From: Pseudomonadota bacterium
GTDB taxonomy: Bacteria > Pseudomonadota > Gammaproteobacteria > Xanthomonadales > Xanthomonadaceae
Assembly (NCBI GenBank): GCA_963205495.1
Contig: CAUJIN010000041.1
Coordinates: 37,818 to 101,817, forward strand
DNA length: 64,000 nucleotides
Direction: 5' to 3'
Position numbers and translations under genes: made by a program. The notes beneath the pieces were generated by a model, which saw only the letters and a list, made by a program, of their open reading frames with translations, had not been told where the DNA came from and did not search any database. Below are positions 11,788 through 21,700 of the stretch, one piece after another. Within the stretch, counting starts at the first letter, position 1; each line of letters begins with the position of its first letter.

Positions 11788-12728
11788 GCGCGCCGCGTCC
11801 TGCGGTAGCCGTCCAGCCGATGCTGGCGCGGATCGGCGCCGAGCTGGCGCGGCACGATGGCCTGGATCGGGGTGCGCTCGATGCCGAGTCGGTACAGCCC
11901 GTCGATGCCGCCGACCGAGTCGCGCCGGAGCGAGAGGAAGTTGTCGGTGGAAAAGGGCTTGCCCGGGACGAAATCGAACAGCGCCGCCTGCGCGCGGCCG
12001 AGCGCGTCGGGCAGCGGCACGACGGCGCGCCGCAGGCCGAGGTGTCGCGCGGTGAGGCGCACGATGTCGGCCAGGCTCAGGGTGTCCGGGCCGTAGAGCT
12101 CATAGGTCTGGCCGAAGCTGGCGGGATCCTCGAGCGCGCGCGCGAACGCCTGCACCACGTCGCCCGCGTACACCGGTGCAAAGCGCGCCTGCGCCCGCGC
12201 CAGCGGCAGCACCGGGGCCAGGCGCAGCAGGCCGGCGAAGCGGTCGAACAGTCCGTCGCCGGGGCCGAAGATCACCGAGGGCTGGAAGATCGTCCAGTCC
12301 AGCCCCGAGCCGCGCACCTCGTCCTCGGCCTGGCCGCGGCTGCGCAGGTAGTGGCTTTCCCCGCGCCCGGCGTTGAGCGCACTCATCTGCAGCAGGCGGC
12401 GCAGGCCGGACGCGCGGCAGGAGGCGATCAGGATGCGGGTGAACTCGACGTGGGCGCGCTGGAATCCGCGCCCGTCGCGGCCGCGCTCGTTGAGGATGCC
12501 GATCAGGTTGATGGCGGCACTTGCGCCTTCCAGCAGCTCGCGCTGCGCCGCTCCGGAATGGACGTCGGCGCAGACCACGCGCGCGCCGGGCAGGGGGAAC
12601 AGCTCTCGGCGCAGGTCGCGGTTGCGGCTGGGCACGGTGACCTGGAAGCCGCGCCGTACCAGCTCGGCCACGAGGCGGCGGCCGACGAAGCCGGTGCCGC
12701 CGAACACGACGATGCGCGGTGCGTTCAT
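11784..12728 (-). CDS. NAD(P)-binding epimerase-like protein (NDUFA9-type SDR)
   Basis: Atypical short-chain dehydrogenase of 314 residues. The Rossmann glycine motif [12 protein letters not shown] is at residues 7-18, followed by NLIGILNE, a serine/Y-xx-K-type region ([21 protein letters not shown], where the catalytic K is replaced) and [11 protein letters not shown]. This pattern matches the complex-I NDUFA9-like and nucleoside-diphosphate-sugar epimerase-like group, many of which bind a cofactor but are not proven epimerases. It overlaps slt by 4 bases upstream and cca by 4 bases downstream. Substrate unknown. Confidence 0.85.
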   Translation of the reverse strand: MNAPRIVVFGGTGFVGRRLVAELVRRGFQVTVPSRNRDLRRELFPLPGARVVCADVHSGAAQRELLEGASAAINLIGILNERGRDGRGFQRAHVEFTRILIASCRASGLRRLLQMSALNAGRGESHYLRSRGQAEDEVRGSGLDWTIFQPSVIFGPGDGLFDRFAGLLRLAPVLPLARAQARFAPVYAGDVVQAFARALEDPASFGQTYELYGPDTLSLADIVRLTARHLGLRRAVVPLPDALGRAQAALFDFVPGKPFSTDNFLSLRRDSVGGIDGLYRLGIERTPIQAIVPRQLGADPRQHRLDGYRRTRRA

Positions 12729-14710
12729 GGAGCCTCCGCAGGCAGATGGACCGGGCAGGCGAAACCGCGCCGCCCGGAATCGGGAACCGCCTTGCCGAGG
12801 GCGCGCAGTGCGATCGGCGCGCTGTCTTCCCGCAGCCGCCAGTCGTAGATCGTGGCGAAGGCCAGGATGCGCGCGACGTACTCGCGGGTTTCGCGGTAGG
12901 GGATGGTCTCGATCCACAGGTCCACGTCCGACACCGGTCGCTGCGTCAGCCAGCGCGCCACCGGCGCGGGACCGGCGTTGTAGGCGGCGGTCGCAAGGAA
13001 AGGCTGGCCGCCGTGCTGTTCCAGCATCGTGGCCAGGTGGGCGATGCCCAGGCGAAGGTTGGCCTTGGCGTCGAACAGGCCGGAATCGCCCGGATAGGGA
13101 AGCCCGCGCCGCCGGGCTTCCTGCTGCGCGGTGGACGGCAAGAGCTGCATGAGGCCGCGTGCGTCGGCGTGGGAGCGCGCATCCGGCGCCCAGGCGCTTT
13201 CGGCGCGGATCAGCGCCAGCACCCAGGCAGGATCGAGCCCGTATTTCCGGGCTTCGCGCCGGATCTGGCGCTTGTGCGGCAGCGGAAAGCGCAGGCGGTA
13301 ATAGCCGAGGTCTTCGCCGGCGTTCAGGGTGAACGGGCCGCGATCGTGCCAGCCTGCGGCCTCGGCCAGCGCCACCGCGACGCGGCGCTCTTCCGGAGGC
13401 AGCGAACCCTTGAGGGCGTCCCATTCGCGCCGCGCCCAGCCCACCCGGCCGATCGCGTACAGCTCCATGGCGCGCACGAAACCAGGACGCGCCTGCAGCG
13501 CGCGCGCCAGCGTGGCTTCATCGCCGGTCGCATCGCGCGGGCACAGCGCATTGGGAGTGCCGATGCGTTCGGCGGCGAGGAAACCGTAGTAGCTCGGTTC
13601 GGCCGACAGCTCGCCGAACAGGTCGCGCCCGGCGGCATCGCCGGCGCGTTCGCGCAGGCGCGCCTCGAAGTAGCGCCAGCGCGACTGGCTGTGCTGTTCC
13701 GCCGGCATCGCCGCGATGGCGGCCAGCGCGGTGGTCTCGTCGCCGCGTGCCAGCGCCTCGCGGAAGTGCCACTCGTGCAGGCGCTCGTCCCAGGCGCCGG
13801 GCGGCACCGCGGCAAAGCGGCGCGCGCTCTCGGGCAGATAGGAAGCCGCACTCCACAGCGCGATCTGGTTGCGCGCCTGACCGAGCTGCGCGGCATCGAA
13901 GGAAAGCGGCTTCTGCAGCGCCTCCAGCAGGATTTCGGCGGCGCTCGGGTCGGACTTGGCCAGACGGATCACCCCGAGCAGCGCGATCTGGCGGCTTTGC
14001 GCGTCGTTCGGCCAGCCGGCGGCGCGCGCGATCGAAGGTGAGGCGAGGAAGTCGGCATGGCCGTTGACCTGCTTCGCCTGTGCCGCCGGCAGGCTGCGGG
14101 CGAGATAGCGCATCAGGCCGAGGTTGTGCTCCTGCGCCGCCAGCGCGATGCGCTCCCGCGTGCGCTCGGGCGTGAGCAGGGCGCGCTGGCGCAGCACGTC
14201 GAACACCGCGTTGCAGCGATCCGGCTGCGAGCGCCCGCTTTGCCACAGCGCCAGCGCCGCATCGAGCCAGGCGGCATCCGGCGCGGGCGTGCGGCGCGAA
14301 AGCAGGTCGGCGCAGCGCAGCTCGGGGTCGGCGCTGCCCGCATACAGCGTGCGGAAGCCGCTCCAGTCCTCGCGCCGCGCCAGCGCGCGCAGCGCCTGAT
14401 CGCGCAGCGCGGCCGCGACGGGAAGGTCAGGATGCGCGTCGAGGAAATCCTTGATCGTCTGCGCGCTGATCCGGTCGGTCTGACGGCGCAGCGCGGCATA
14501 GTCGAGGTAGGGCGCCAGCGGGTGGTCCGCGAACACGCGCGCGGCGGCGGGAAATTCCGCCAGCGGCCGGCGTTCCGCCACCTCCAGCGCATGCCTGAAC
14601 GCGGCGCGCCGGGCGGTGAGGTCGGCCCCGGTAGGTACGCCGGCGTGGATGGAGGCGATCGGCTGCGCCAGCGCGCAGGAGGCGAAGAGCAGGAGCAGGA
14701 AGTTGCGCAT
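12725..14710 (-). CDS. slt: soluble lytic murein transglycosylase
   Basis: Periplasmic enzyme that cleaves the MurNAc-GlcNAc bond of peptidoglycan with formation of a 1,6-anhydro end. The 661-residue protein starts with a signal peptide (MRNFLLLLFASCALAQPIAS), has a long alpha-helical superhelical U/L domain, and ends in the GH23 domain: ALIRAESAWAPDARS with catalytic Glu504, RGLMQLLPSTA, NLRLGIAHL, AAYNAGPAPVARW and IETIPYRETREYV. I chose the ATG at 14710; a GTG two codons upstream (14716) is also possible, and neither has a good ribosome binding site. First gene of the slt-epimerase-cca operon, divergent from the cyclophilin gene. Confidence 0.93.
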   Translation of the reverse strand: MRNFLLLLFASCALAQPIASIHAGVPTGADLTARRAAFRHALEVAERRPLAEFPAAARVFADHPLAPYLDYAALRRQTDRISAQTIKDFLDAHPDLPVAAALRDQALRALARREDWSGFRTLYAGSADPELRCADLLSRRTPAPDAAWLDAALALWQSGRSQPDRCNAVFDVLRQRALLTPERTRERIALAAQEHNLGLMRYLARSLPAAQAKQVNGHADFLASPSIARAAGWPNDAQSRQIALLGVIRLAKSDPSAAEILLEALQKPLSFDAAQLGQARNQIALWSAASYLPESARRFAAVPPGAWDERLHEWHFREALARGDETTALAAIAAMPAEQHSQSRWRYFEARLRERAGDAAGRDLFGELSAEPSYYGFLAAERIGTPNALCPRDATGDEATLARALQARPGFVRAMELYAIGRVGWARREWDALKGSLPPEERRVAVALAEAAGWHDRGPFTLNAGEDLGYYRLRFPLPHKRQIRREARKYGLDPAWVLALIRAESAWAPDARSHADARGLMQLLPSTAQQEARRRGLPYPGDSGLFDAKANLRLGIAHLATMLEQHGGQPFLATAAYNAGPAPVARWLTQRPVSDVDLWIETIPYRETREYVARILAFATIYDWRLREDSAPIALRALGKAVPDSGRRGFACPVHLPAEAP

Positions 14711-14873
14711 CGGCACAGTGTAGCCCGCCGCTGAGAAGTCGCTGCCGCGGCCGGTCGCACCGAACGCTTCCTTGCGTTGGGCCAGGGCACAGCCACGCGG
14801 CGCGCGGGGCGGTTACACTTCGGGGTTCTGGCGCAGTTCGCGCCCCTTTGCAAACCTGCGGAGTAGCACGTCC

Positions 14874-15530
14874 ATGATCCTTCGTTCGCTGATTTTCGCC
14901 GGCCTGCTGGTGCCGGTGCTTGCCCTGGCCCAGACCCCCGCGACGCCGGCGCCGGCCGCCGAGCCGGCGCCCGCACAGGCCGCTGCGCCCGCGCCGCGCG
15001 TGGCGCTGCACACCAACCTGGGCGACATCGTGATCGAGCTGGATCCGGTGAAGGCGCCGGCGTCCTCGGAAAACTTCCTGGCCTACGTCAAGGACGGTTT
15101 CTACAACGGCACCGTGTTCCACCGCGTGATCGACAACTTCATGGCCCAGGGCGGCGGTTACACCGCGGACCTGCAGCCCAAGCCGACCCGCGCGCCGATC
15201 CAGAACGAGGCCAACAACGGTCTGTCCAACCTGCGCGGCACACTCGCGATGGCGCGCACCGGCGAGCCGCATTCGGCCAACTCGCAGTTCTTCATCAACC
15301 TCGTCGACAACCCGCGCCTGGACTATGTCAGCAGTGAAAACGGCATGACCTGGGGCTATGCGGTGTTCGGCAAGGTGGTCGAGGGCATGTCCGTGGTCGA
15401 CAAGATCCGCGCCATTCCGACCGGCGGTCAGGGCCCGTTCCATTCCGATGTTCCGACCCAGCCGATCGTGATCGAGCGCGCCGAAGTGCTGGCCGCGACG
15501 CCTGCGGCGGCACCGGCCGCGGCGGAGTAA
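14874..15530 (+). CDS. periplasmic cyclophilin-type peptidyl-prolyl isomerase
   Basis: Catalyses cis-trans isomerisation of prolyl bonds in exported proteins. The 218-residue product has a signal peptide (residues 1-19, cleavage after ALA), an Ala/Pro-rich linker (about 20-40) and a full cyclophilin domain of the PpiA/PpiB type: [30 protein letters not shown] (catalytic Arg in FHR), [22 protein letters not shown] and [15 protein letters not shown]. It ends in an Ala/Pro tail. GGAG lies about 10 bases before the ATG. lpxH follows after 8 bases, so the two are an operon. Confidence 0.92.
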   Translation: MILRSLIFAGLLVPVLALAQTPATPAPAAEPAPAQAAAPAPRVALHTNLGDIVIELDPVKAPASSENFLAYVKDGFYNGTVFHRVIDNFMAQGGGYTADLQPKPTRAPIQNEANNGLSNLRGTLAMARTGEPHSANSQFFINLVDNPRLDYVSSENGMTWGYAVFGKVVEGMSVVDKIRAIPTGGQGPFHSDVPTQPIVIERAEVLAATPAAAPAAAE

Positions 15531-15538
15531 TTCTCCGC

Positions 15539-16306
15539 GTGGAACCGGCGCGCACCGCCGCCGACGGCCGTCGCGTGCGCGCGCTGTTCGTCTCCGACCT
15601 GCATCTGGACCAGGTTCGGCCGCAGATCACCGAACGCTTCCTCGCCTTCCTGCGCGAGGAGGCGGTCGGCGTCCCGGCGCTCTACATTCCCGGCGACCTG
15701 TTCGAGGCCTGGATCGGCGACGATGACGACGCCGAGCTCCCGGCGCAGGTCGCGGGGGCGCTGCGCGCGGTGGCCGACAGCGGCACGCGCGTCGCCTTCC
15801 TGCGCGGCAACCGCGATTTCCTCGTCGGGCAGGACTACGCCGCGCGCGCCGGTTTTTCGATCCTTCCCGATCCCTGCATGATCGCGTCCGGCGGCGAGCC
15901 GATCCTGCTGCTGCACGGCGATCTGCTGTGCTGGGACGACGAAAAGTACCTCGCCGTGCGCCGCCAGGTGCGTGATCCCGACTGGCAGCGCGCCCTGCTG
16001 GCGCGTCCGCTGGCCGAACGTCGCGCCTTCGCCCAGGCCGCGCGCCAGTCCAGCGCCGCGCACCAGCAGTCGATGGCGCTGGACGTGGGCGACGCCGCGC
16101 CGCGCGCGGTGGAGGACTTCTTCCGCCGCTACGGCGTCACCCGCATGATCCACGGCCATACCCACCGACCCGCCGTGCACGAACTCGCTGTGGACGGCGT
16201 GCCGCGCCAGCGCATCGTGCTGGGCGACTGGTACGAGCAGGGCAGCGTGCTGCGGCTGTACGAGGACGGCGGGATCGAGCTGGCCGGACTGCCGCTTCCG
16301 GACTGA
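15539..16306 (+). CDS. lpxH: UDP-2,3-diacylglucosamine pyrophosphatase
   Basis: Fourth step of lipid A synthesis: hydrolyses UDP-2,3-diacylglucosamine to lipid X and UMP at the inner face of the inner membrane. The 255-residue calcineurin-like phosphoesterase shows all metal motifs: SDLHLD near residue 19, GDLFEAWIGDDD, GNRDFLVG, LLHGDLLC and IHGHTHRPAVH. The start is a GTG at 15539, 8 bases after the cyclophilin stop, with GGCGGAG over the preceding stop as ribosome binding site. A terminator follows at once. Confidence 0.95.
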   Translation: MEPARTAADGRRVRALFVSDLHLDQVRPQITERFLAFLREEAVGVPALYIPGDLFEAWIGDDDDAELPAQVAGALRAVADSGTRVAFLRGNRDFLVGQDYAARAGFSILPDPCMIASGGEPILLLHGDLLCWDDEKYLAVRRQVRDPDWQRALLARPLAERRAFAQAARQSSAAHQQSMALDVGDAAPRAVEDFFRRYGVTRMIHGHTHRPAVHELAVDGVPRQRIVLGDWYEQGSVLRLYEDGGIELAGLPLPD

Positions 16307-16330
16307 GCGCGGTTCAGCCGCGCTTTTTTT
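16307..16330 (+). terminator. intrinsic terminator after lpxH
   Basis: A 6-bp GC stem (gcgcgg 16307-16312, ccgcgc 16318-16323) with loop ttcag, followed by seven T (16324-16330), begins one base after the lpxH stop. It overlaps the last codons of the convergent RDD gene, so that gene's transcript ends elsewhere. Confidence 0.85.
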
Positions 16331-16793
16331 CCGGTCTGGGCAGGCGCACCACCGCGGTGCCCGAGGCCAGGTCGTGCCAGGTGCGGCGCTCGGAGTCGAA
16401 CAGGCTCCACAGATAGCCCAGCCCGAAGGCCGCAAGTGAAACGCCGGCGGCGAAATAGCGCCGCGCAAGGTCGCGCCATGCGGGGCGGGGCTGGCCATCG
16501 AGGCGCACCAGCCGCAGTCGCCAGGCGCGCATCCCGAGGGTCTGCCCGCCGCGCCGCCAGCTCAGGCCGAAATAGCCGAACCCGACCGCCAGCATCAGCG
16601 CGAATTCGAGCAGGGCGGCCGGGCTGTTGGGCGTCACCGGCACCCCGCCGCGCGCCGCCAGCACCAGCGCCGCGGTGGCGAACCAAAGCGCGCCCAGCGG
16701 CAGCAGGTCATAGAGCATCGCCAGCAGGCGGAAGCCCAGTGCGGCGGGCGCGGCGGTGGTGCGGTGGGGTTGGGGCGGGGCGGCTTGGCTCAT
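16314..16793 (-). CDS. RDD-family membrane protein
   Basis: Small inner-membrane protein of 159 residues with the RDD signature: FRLLAMLYDLLPL (Arg and Asp of the first helix), two hydrophobic helices (about 30-48 and 62-82), GGQTLGMRAWRLRLVR and a C-terminal helix with the second conserved Asp (WSLFDSERRTWHD). Members of the family are proposed transporters or membrane adaptors, but this one has no assigned role. It is convergent with lpxH and has its own promoter region towards xerD. Confidence 0.85.
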   Translation of the reverse strand: MSQAAPPQPHRTTAAPAALGFRLLAMLYDLLPLGALWFATAALVLAARGGVPVTPNSPAALLEFALMLAVGFGYFGLSWRRGGQTLGMRAWRLRLVRLDGQPRPAWRDLARRYFAAGVSLAAFGLGYLWSLFDSERRTWHDLASGTAVVRLPRPEKKRG

Positions 16794-16865
16794 CGTGCCA
16801 GTGTAGCGGCGGGGATCAGCGGTTCTTCATGCCGGCCTGTCCGTTCGTGCGGCTATGCTTGGGGC

Positions 16866-17816
16866 ATGTCTTCCGAGGCCATCACCCGGCGCCGACTGCG
16901 CGCCCGCGCCATGCCGCCCGTGCCGGACGCGGCGCGGCAGCGGATCTGCGCCTTCATCGACCGGCTCTGGGCCGAGCGCGGCATATCCGCCCAGACCCAG
17001 GCCAGCTACCGGCGCGATCTGGAAGGGCTGGCGCGCTGGCTTGGCGAAGCGGTGCCGCTGGAGGCGCTGGACCGTGCCCGACTGTTCGACTACCTCGCCT
17101 GGCGCAGCGCGGCCGGCTACGACCCGCGCAGCAACGCGCGGCTGATGTCGAGCCTGCGCGCCTTCTACGTCCAGCAGCTTCGTCTGGGGGTGGTGCGCGA
17201 GGATCCGACCGCGCTGGTGCAGCGCCCGCGGATGCGGCGCGCGCTGCCGCGCACGCTGGCCGAGAGCGAAGTGGAGGCGCTGCTGCGCGCGCCGGATACG
17301 GAAACCGCGCAGGGGTTGCGCGATCGCGCCATGCTGGAGCTGATGTACGGCGCCGGCCTGCGCGTTTCCGAATTGACCGGACTCACCCTGGCGCAGATCA
17401 ACCTGCGCCAGGGTGCGCTGCGTGTGGTGGGCAAGGGCGGGAAGGATCGGGTGCTGCCCATCGGCGAGGAGGCATCCGACTGGCTGGAACGCTATCTGGC
17501 GCAGGCTCGCCCGATGCTGACCGGAGGGCGCGTGCGCGAGCCGCTGTTCCTCACCCGGCGCGGCACCGGCGTGAGCCGCCAGCTGTTCTGGCAGGGGCTC
17601 AAGCGCCTGGCGGTGGCGGCCGGGATCGATGCGGCGCGCGTCACCCCGCACGGCCTGCGCCACGCCTTCGCCACCCACCTTCTCAACCATGGTGCCGACC
17701 TGCGTTCTTTGCAGATGCTGCTCGGCCACGCCAGCCTGTCCACTACCCAGATCTACACCGCCGTGGCCAAGGATCGCCTGCAGCAGCTGCATGCCCGCCA
17801 CCATCCGCGCGGGTAG
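16866..17816 (+). CDS. xerD: site-specific tyrosine recombinase XerD
   Basis: Works with XerC at dif to resolve chromosome dimers at the septum. The 316-residue protein has an N-terminal SAM-like core-binding domain (about residues 20-110) and the catalytic domain with the complete tyrosine-recombinase set: Arg166 (GLRVSEL), Lys in VGKGGKDR, His262, Arg265 (HGLRH), His288 (LGHAS) and Tyr297 (TQIYT). The end RLQQLHARHHPRG is typical of XerD rather than XerC or a phage integrase. The ATG at 16866 was chosen for length; homology begins shortly after. The neighbour dsbC is the usual one in this order. Confidence 0.94.
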   Translation: MSSEAITRRRLRARAMPPVPDAARQRICAFIDRLWAERGISAQTQASYRRDLEGLARWLGEAVPLEALDRARLFDYLAWRSAAGYDPRSNARLMSSLRAFYVQQLRLGVVREDPTALVQRPRMRRALPRTLAESEVEALLRAPDTETAQGLRDRAMLELMYGAGLRVSELTGLTLAQINLRQGALRVVGKGGKDRVLPIGEEASDWLERYLAQARPMLTGGRVREPLFLTRRGTGVSRQLFWQGLKRLAVAAGIDAARVTPHGLRHAFATHLLNHGADLRSLQMLLGHASLSTTQIYTAVAKDRLQQLHARHHPRG

Positions 17817-17945
17817 GTGCCGCACCGCCTGCGACCTTGCGCCACTGGCCCGGCGCGGGCGGCTCCCGTATCCTTGAACTTTCTGCCCGCGGTCCGGTCG
17901 AAGGCGCGTTGCAGTCTCCATTCCGCTTGCCCCCGAGGATTCGCC

Positions 17946-18665
17946 ATGAAACGCTTTCTTGTCGCAGCCGCGCTGAGCGCCGCCGCGTTTTCCTCTTCCG
18001 CCGACGATGCCGCGGTCAAGGCGGCCATCGAATCGCTGGTGCCTGCAGCCAAGATCGACAGCATCTCCGAATCGCAGGTGCCCAATTTCTATCAGGTGGT
18101 GCTGCAGGGGCAGGTGGTCTACATCAGCGCCGACGGCAAGTACCTGTTCCAGGGCTCGGTGTTCGACATTCCCAACAAGACCGACCTCACCGAAGCGGCC
18201 AAGGCCGGGTTGCGCAAGGGCGCGCTGGCTGCGGTCGGGCCGGAGCGGCGCATCATTTTCCCGGCCAAGAACGAGAAGTACGCGGTCACGGTGTTCACAG
18301 ACATCGATTGCGGCTACTGCCGTCGCATGCACGGCGAAATGGCCGAGTACAACAAACGCGGCATCAGCGTGGAATACCTGTTCTTCCCGCGCGCCGGGGT
18401 GGGTTCGGAGTCCTACGACAAGGCGGTGTCGGTCTGGTGCGCGGGCGACCGCAACAAGGCCCTGACCACGGCCAAGACCGGCGGCAACCTGGAATCCAAG
18501 ACCTGCGACAACCCGATCACGGCCGACTACGAGCTGGGTCAGCAGGTTGGCGTGAACGGAACCCCGGCGGTGTTCACCCGTGACGGCACCCAGTTGGGCG
18601 GCTATCTGCCGCCGGAACAGCTGCTCCAGCGTCTGGACGCGCTGGCCGCCAGCGCCGCGCGCTGA
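17946..18665 (+). CDS. dsbC: periplasmic disulfide isomerase DsbC
   Basis: Shuffles wrong disulfide bonds in periplasmic proteins and is kept reduced by DsbD. The 239-residue precursor has a signal peptide (residues 1-19, cleavage near SSA-DD), the N-terminal dimerisation domain (YQVVLQGQVVYISADGKYLFQG) and a thioredoxin fold with active site CGYC at 122-125. The cis-proline loop GVNGTPAVF and the second cysteine pair (VWC and KTC) of DsbC are present. GAGGA lies about 6-10 bases before the ATG. The gene is followed by a terminator. Confidence 0.94.
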   Translation: MKRFLVAAALSAAAFSSSADDAAVKAAIESLVPAAKIDSISESQVPNFYQVVLQGQVVYISADGKYLFQGSVFDIPNKTDLTEAAKAGLRKGALAAVGPERRIIFPAKNEKYAVTVFTDIDCGYCRRMHGEMAEYNKRGISVEYLFFPRAGVGSESYDKAVSVWCAGDRNKALTTAKTGGNLESKTCDNPITADYELGQQVGVNGTPAVFTRDGTQLGGYLPPEQLLQRLDALAASAAR

Positions 18666-18690
18666 TTCCATCGGCGGTGAACTCCGCATC

Positions 18691-18725
18691 GGGCCCGCCA
18701 GGCCAAGCCGGCGGGCCCTTTCGTT
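18691..18725 (+). terminator. intrinsic terminator after dsbC
   Basis: Nine-bp perfect stem gggcccgcc (18691-18699) and ggcgggccc (18710-18718) with a 10-base loop, followed by TTTCGTT. It separates dsbC from purL. Confidence 0.85.
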
Positions 18726-18761
18726 AGAATTGACTCCCTTCCCACGGAACCGACGACGATC

Positions 18762-21700
18762 ATGCTGGTATTCCAGGCCCGGACCGCCCTGAGCGCACAC
18801 GCGCGATCACGCCTGGAGTCGCGCCTGCGCGAGCTGGATCCGGACCTCGTCCTGGGAGCCGTGGTCGACCTGTATTTCGTCCAGCCCGAATCCGGGCAGG
18901 CGCCCGACGAGGCCGCGCTGGAGCGCGTGCTCGGGGCCGATCGGCTGAATGCGGGACTGCCTCCGGGGCGGCTGGCTTTGCCGCGTCTGGGCACGATCTC
19001 GCCCTGGTCGAGCAAGGCCACGGAAATCGTGCGCGGTGCGGGGCTGGCGGTGCGCCGGGTGGAGCGCGGACAGCATTTCGCGCTGCAGGGGCTGGCGCCG
19101 GAACACGCGCCCGTCGTGGCGGCGCTGCTGCACGATCCGATGACCCAGTCGCTGCTGGCCGATCTCGAAGCCGCACGCGGCCTGTTCGACGCGCCGGCGC
19201 CCGGTGGTGTGGTGCGGGTGCCTCTGGCCGAGCTGGAAACGGCCAACCATTCCCTCGGCCTGGCCTTGTCTGGCGACGAGATCGACTACCTGCGCGAGCG
19301 CTACGGCGCGCTGGGGCGCGATCCCACCGATGCCGAACTGATGATGTTCGCGCAGGCCAACTCCGAGCACTGCCGCCACAAGATCTTCAACGCCGGCTGG
19401 ACCCTCGACGGCCAGCCGCAGCCGCGCAGCCTGTTTGCGATGATCCGCAACACCCACGCCAAGTCGCCGCAGCTCACGCTCAGCGCCTACAAGGACAACG
19501 CCGCGGTGATCGAGGGATTCGCCGCGCGGCGCTTCCGGCGCGACCCGGACAGCCGCGTGTACGGCGCGGGCGACCTGCTGCCGGGCGCTTTCGCCATCAA
19601 GGTGGAAACCCACAACCATCCGACCGCGATCGCGCCCTTTCCGGGCGCCTCCACCGGCGCGGGCGGGGAAATCCGCGACGAAGGCGCCACCGGGCGCGGC
19701 GGCAAGCCCAAGGCCGGCCTGACCGGTTTTTCCGTCTCGAACCTGCGCATTCCCGGCCTGGCGCAGCCCTGGGAAAGCCCGCGCGCGCTCAATCCGCGCA
19801 TGGCGTCGGCCTTCCAGATCATGCAGGACGGCCCGCTCGGCGCGGCCGCCTTCAACAACGAATTCGGCCGCCCGGCGATCACCGGCTACTTCCGCAGCTT
19901 CGAGCTGCTGACGCCCGATGCCGGGCCGCTGCGCGGCTACGACAAGCCCATCATGCTGGCCGGCGGCGTGGGCGCGATCGATCCCGAACAGGTGGAGAAG
20001 CTGCCGCTGCGCCCCGGCGATGCGGTGGTGGTGCTGGGCGGCCCGGCCATGCTGATCGGGCTGGGAGGCGGCGCCGCCAGCTCGGTCGCCAGCGGAGACA
20101 GTTCCGAAGGACTCGACTTCGCCTCGGTGCAGCGCGACAACCCGGAGATGCAGCGCCGCTGCCAGGAAGTGATCGACGCCTGCTTCGCGCGCGGCGCGGA
20201 CAATCCGATCCGCAGCGCGCACGACGTGGGTGCGGGCGGCCTTTCCAACGCCATCCCCGAACTGCTGCACGATTCGAACATGGGCGGCAGGATCGACCTT
20301 GGCGCCATCCCGCGCGACGATCCCTCGCTCTCGCCCATGCAGCTGTGGTGCAACGAGTCGCAGGAACGCTATGTGCTGGGCATCGCGGCCGAGCACCTCG
20401 ACACCTTCCGCGCGATCTGCGCCCGCGAACGCTGTCCTTTTGCCGTCGTCGGCCACGCCACCGAAGAAGAGCGCCTCGTCGTTGCGGAAGGCGCAACCCT
20501 CGATTCCCGATTCCCGATTCCCGATTCCCCCATCGACATCCCGATGGACCTGCTCTTCGGCAAGGCGCCGAAGATGCACCGCAGCGCCGAGCGTGGCGCC
20601 AACGCGCGCTGGCCGCGGCTGGATACCGAGGCGCTGGACCTGTTCGAAGCCGGCCTGCGCGTGCTCTCGCACCCCAGCGTGGCGAGCAAGAACTATCTGG
20701 TGACGATCGGCGACCGCACCGTCGGCGGGCTGGTGGCGCGCGACCAGATGGTCGGCCCCTGGCAGCTTCCGCTGGCCGACTGCGGCATCACCCTGGACGA
20801 CTTCTCCGGCTACACCGGGCAGGCGCTGTCCATTGGCGAACGCGCGCCGCTGGCGCTGCTCGATTCCGCTGCCGCCGCGCGCATGGCGGTGGGCGAGGCC
20901 ATCACCAACCTCCTTTCCGCCCCGGTCGCCGATCTGTCGGAAATCAAGCTTTCGGCCAACTGGATGGCGGCCTGCGGCCACGGCGACGAGGACGCGCGCC
21001 TGTTCGACGCGGTGCGCGCCGTCGGCATGGAGCTGTGCCCGGCGCTGGATATCTCGATTCCGGTAGGAAAGGACTCGCTGTCGATGGCGTCCAGATGGAC
21101 GGGATTCGGGATTCGGGATTCGGGATTGGCAGGAGCCAAGAGCCCGCCCGATCCTGCCTCCTCGAATCCCCAATCCCCAATCCCCAATCCCGGCGATTCC
21201 CTCCAAAGCACCTCTCCCGTCTCGCTGGTGGTTTCGGCCTTCGCGCGGGTGCGTGACGTGCGTCAGGCGCTGACGCCGGTGCTTTCGCGCGATGCGGAGT
21301 CGGAGCTGTGGCTGATCGGTCTGGGCGGCGGCAAGCGCCGGCTCGGGGGTTCGATCCTGGCGCAGGTGTACGACGGCTTCGGCGGCGAGCCGCCGGACCT
21401 GGATTCCCCGGAGCTGCTGCGCGGGCTGTTCGATCTGGTGCGCGACGCGCGCGAGGCCGGCATCCTGCTGGCCTGCCACGACCGCAGCGACGGTGGCGCG
21501 TTCGCGGCGCTGTGCGAAATGGCCTTCGCTTCGCACTGCGGCCTGGAGATCCAGCTCGACCACTGGGGCGACAATCCCTTCAGCACGCTGTTCTGCGAGG
21601 AACTGGGCGTGATCGTGCAGGTGCCGGTGGACGACCGCGCCGAATTCGCCGACCTGGTGGACCGGCACGGACTGACCCACTGCGCCCAGCGCATCGGCAA

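Noticed and set aside
16866..17816. Integrase of a mobile element
   Set aside because: All features and the C-terminal RLQQLHARHHPRG pattern fit chromosomal XerD; no attachment site or other mobile genes are seen.
20501..20528. CRISPR-like array
   Set aside because: The units are 7 bases long and contiguous, with no spacers and no cas genes nearby.
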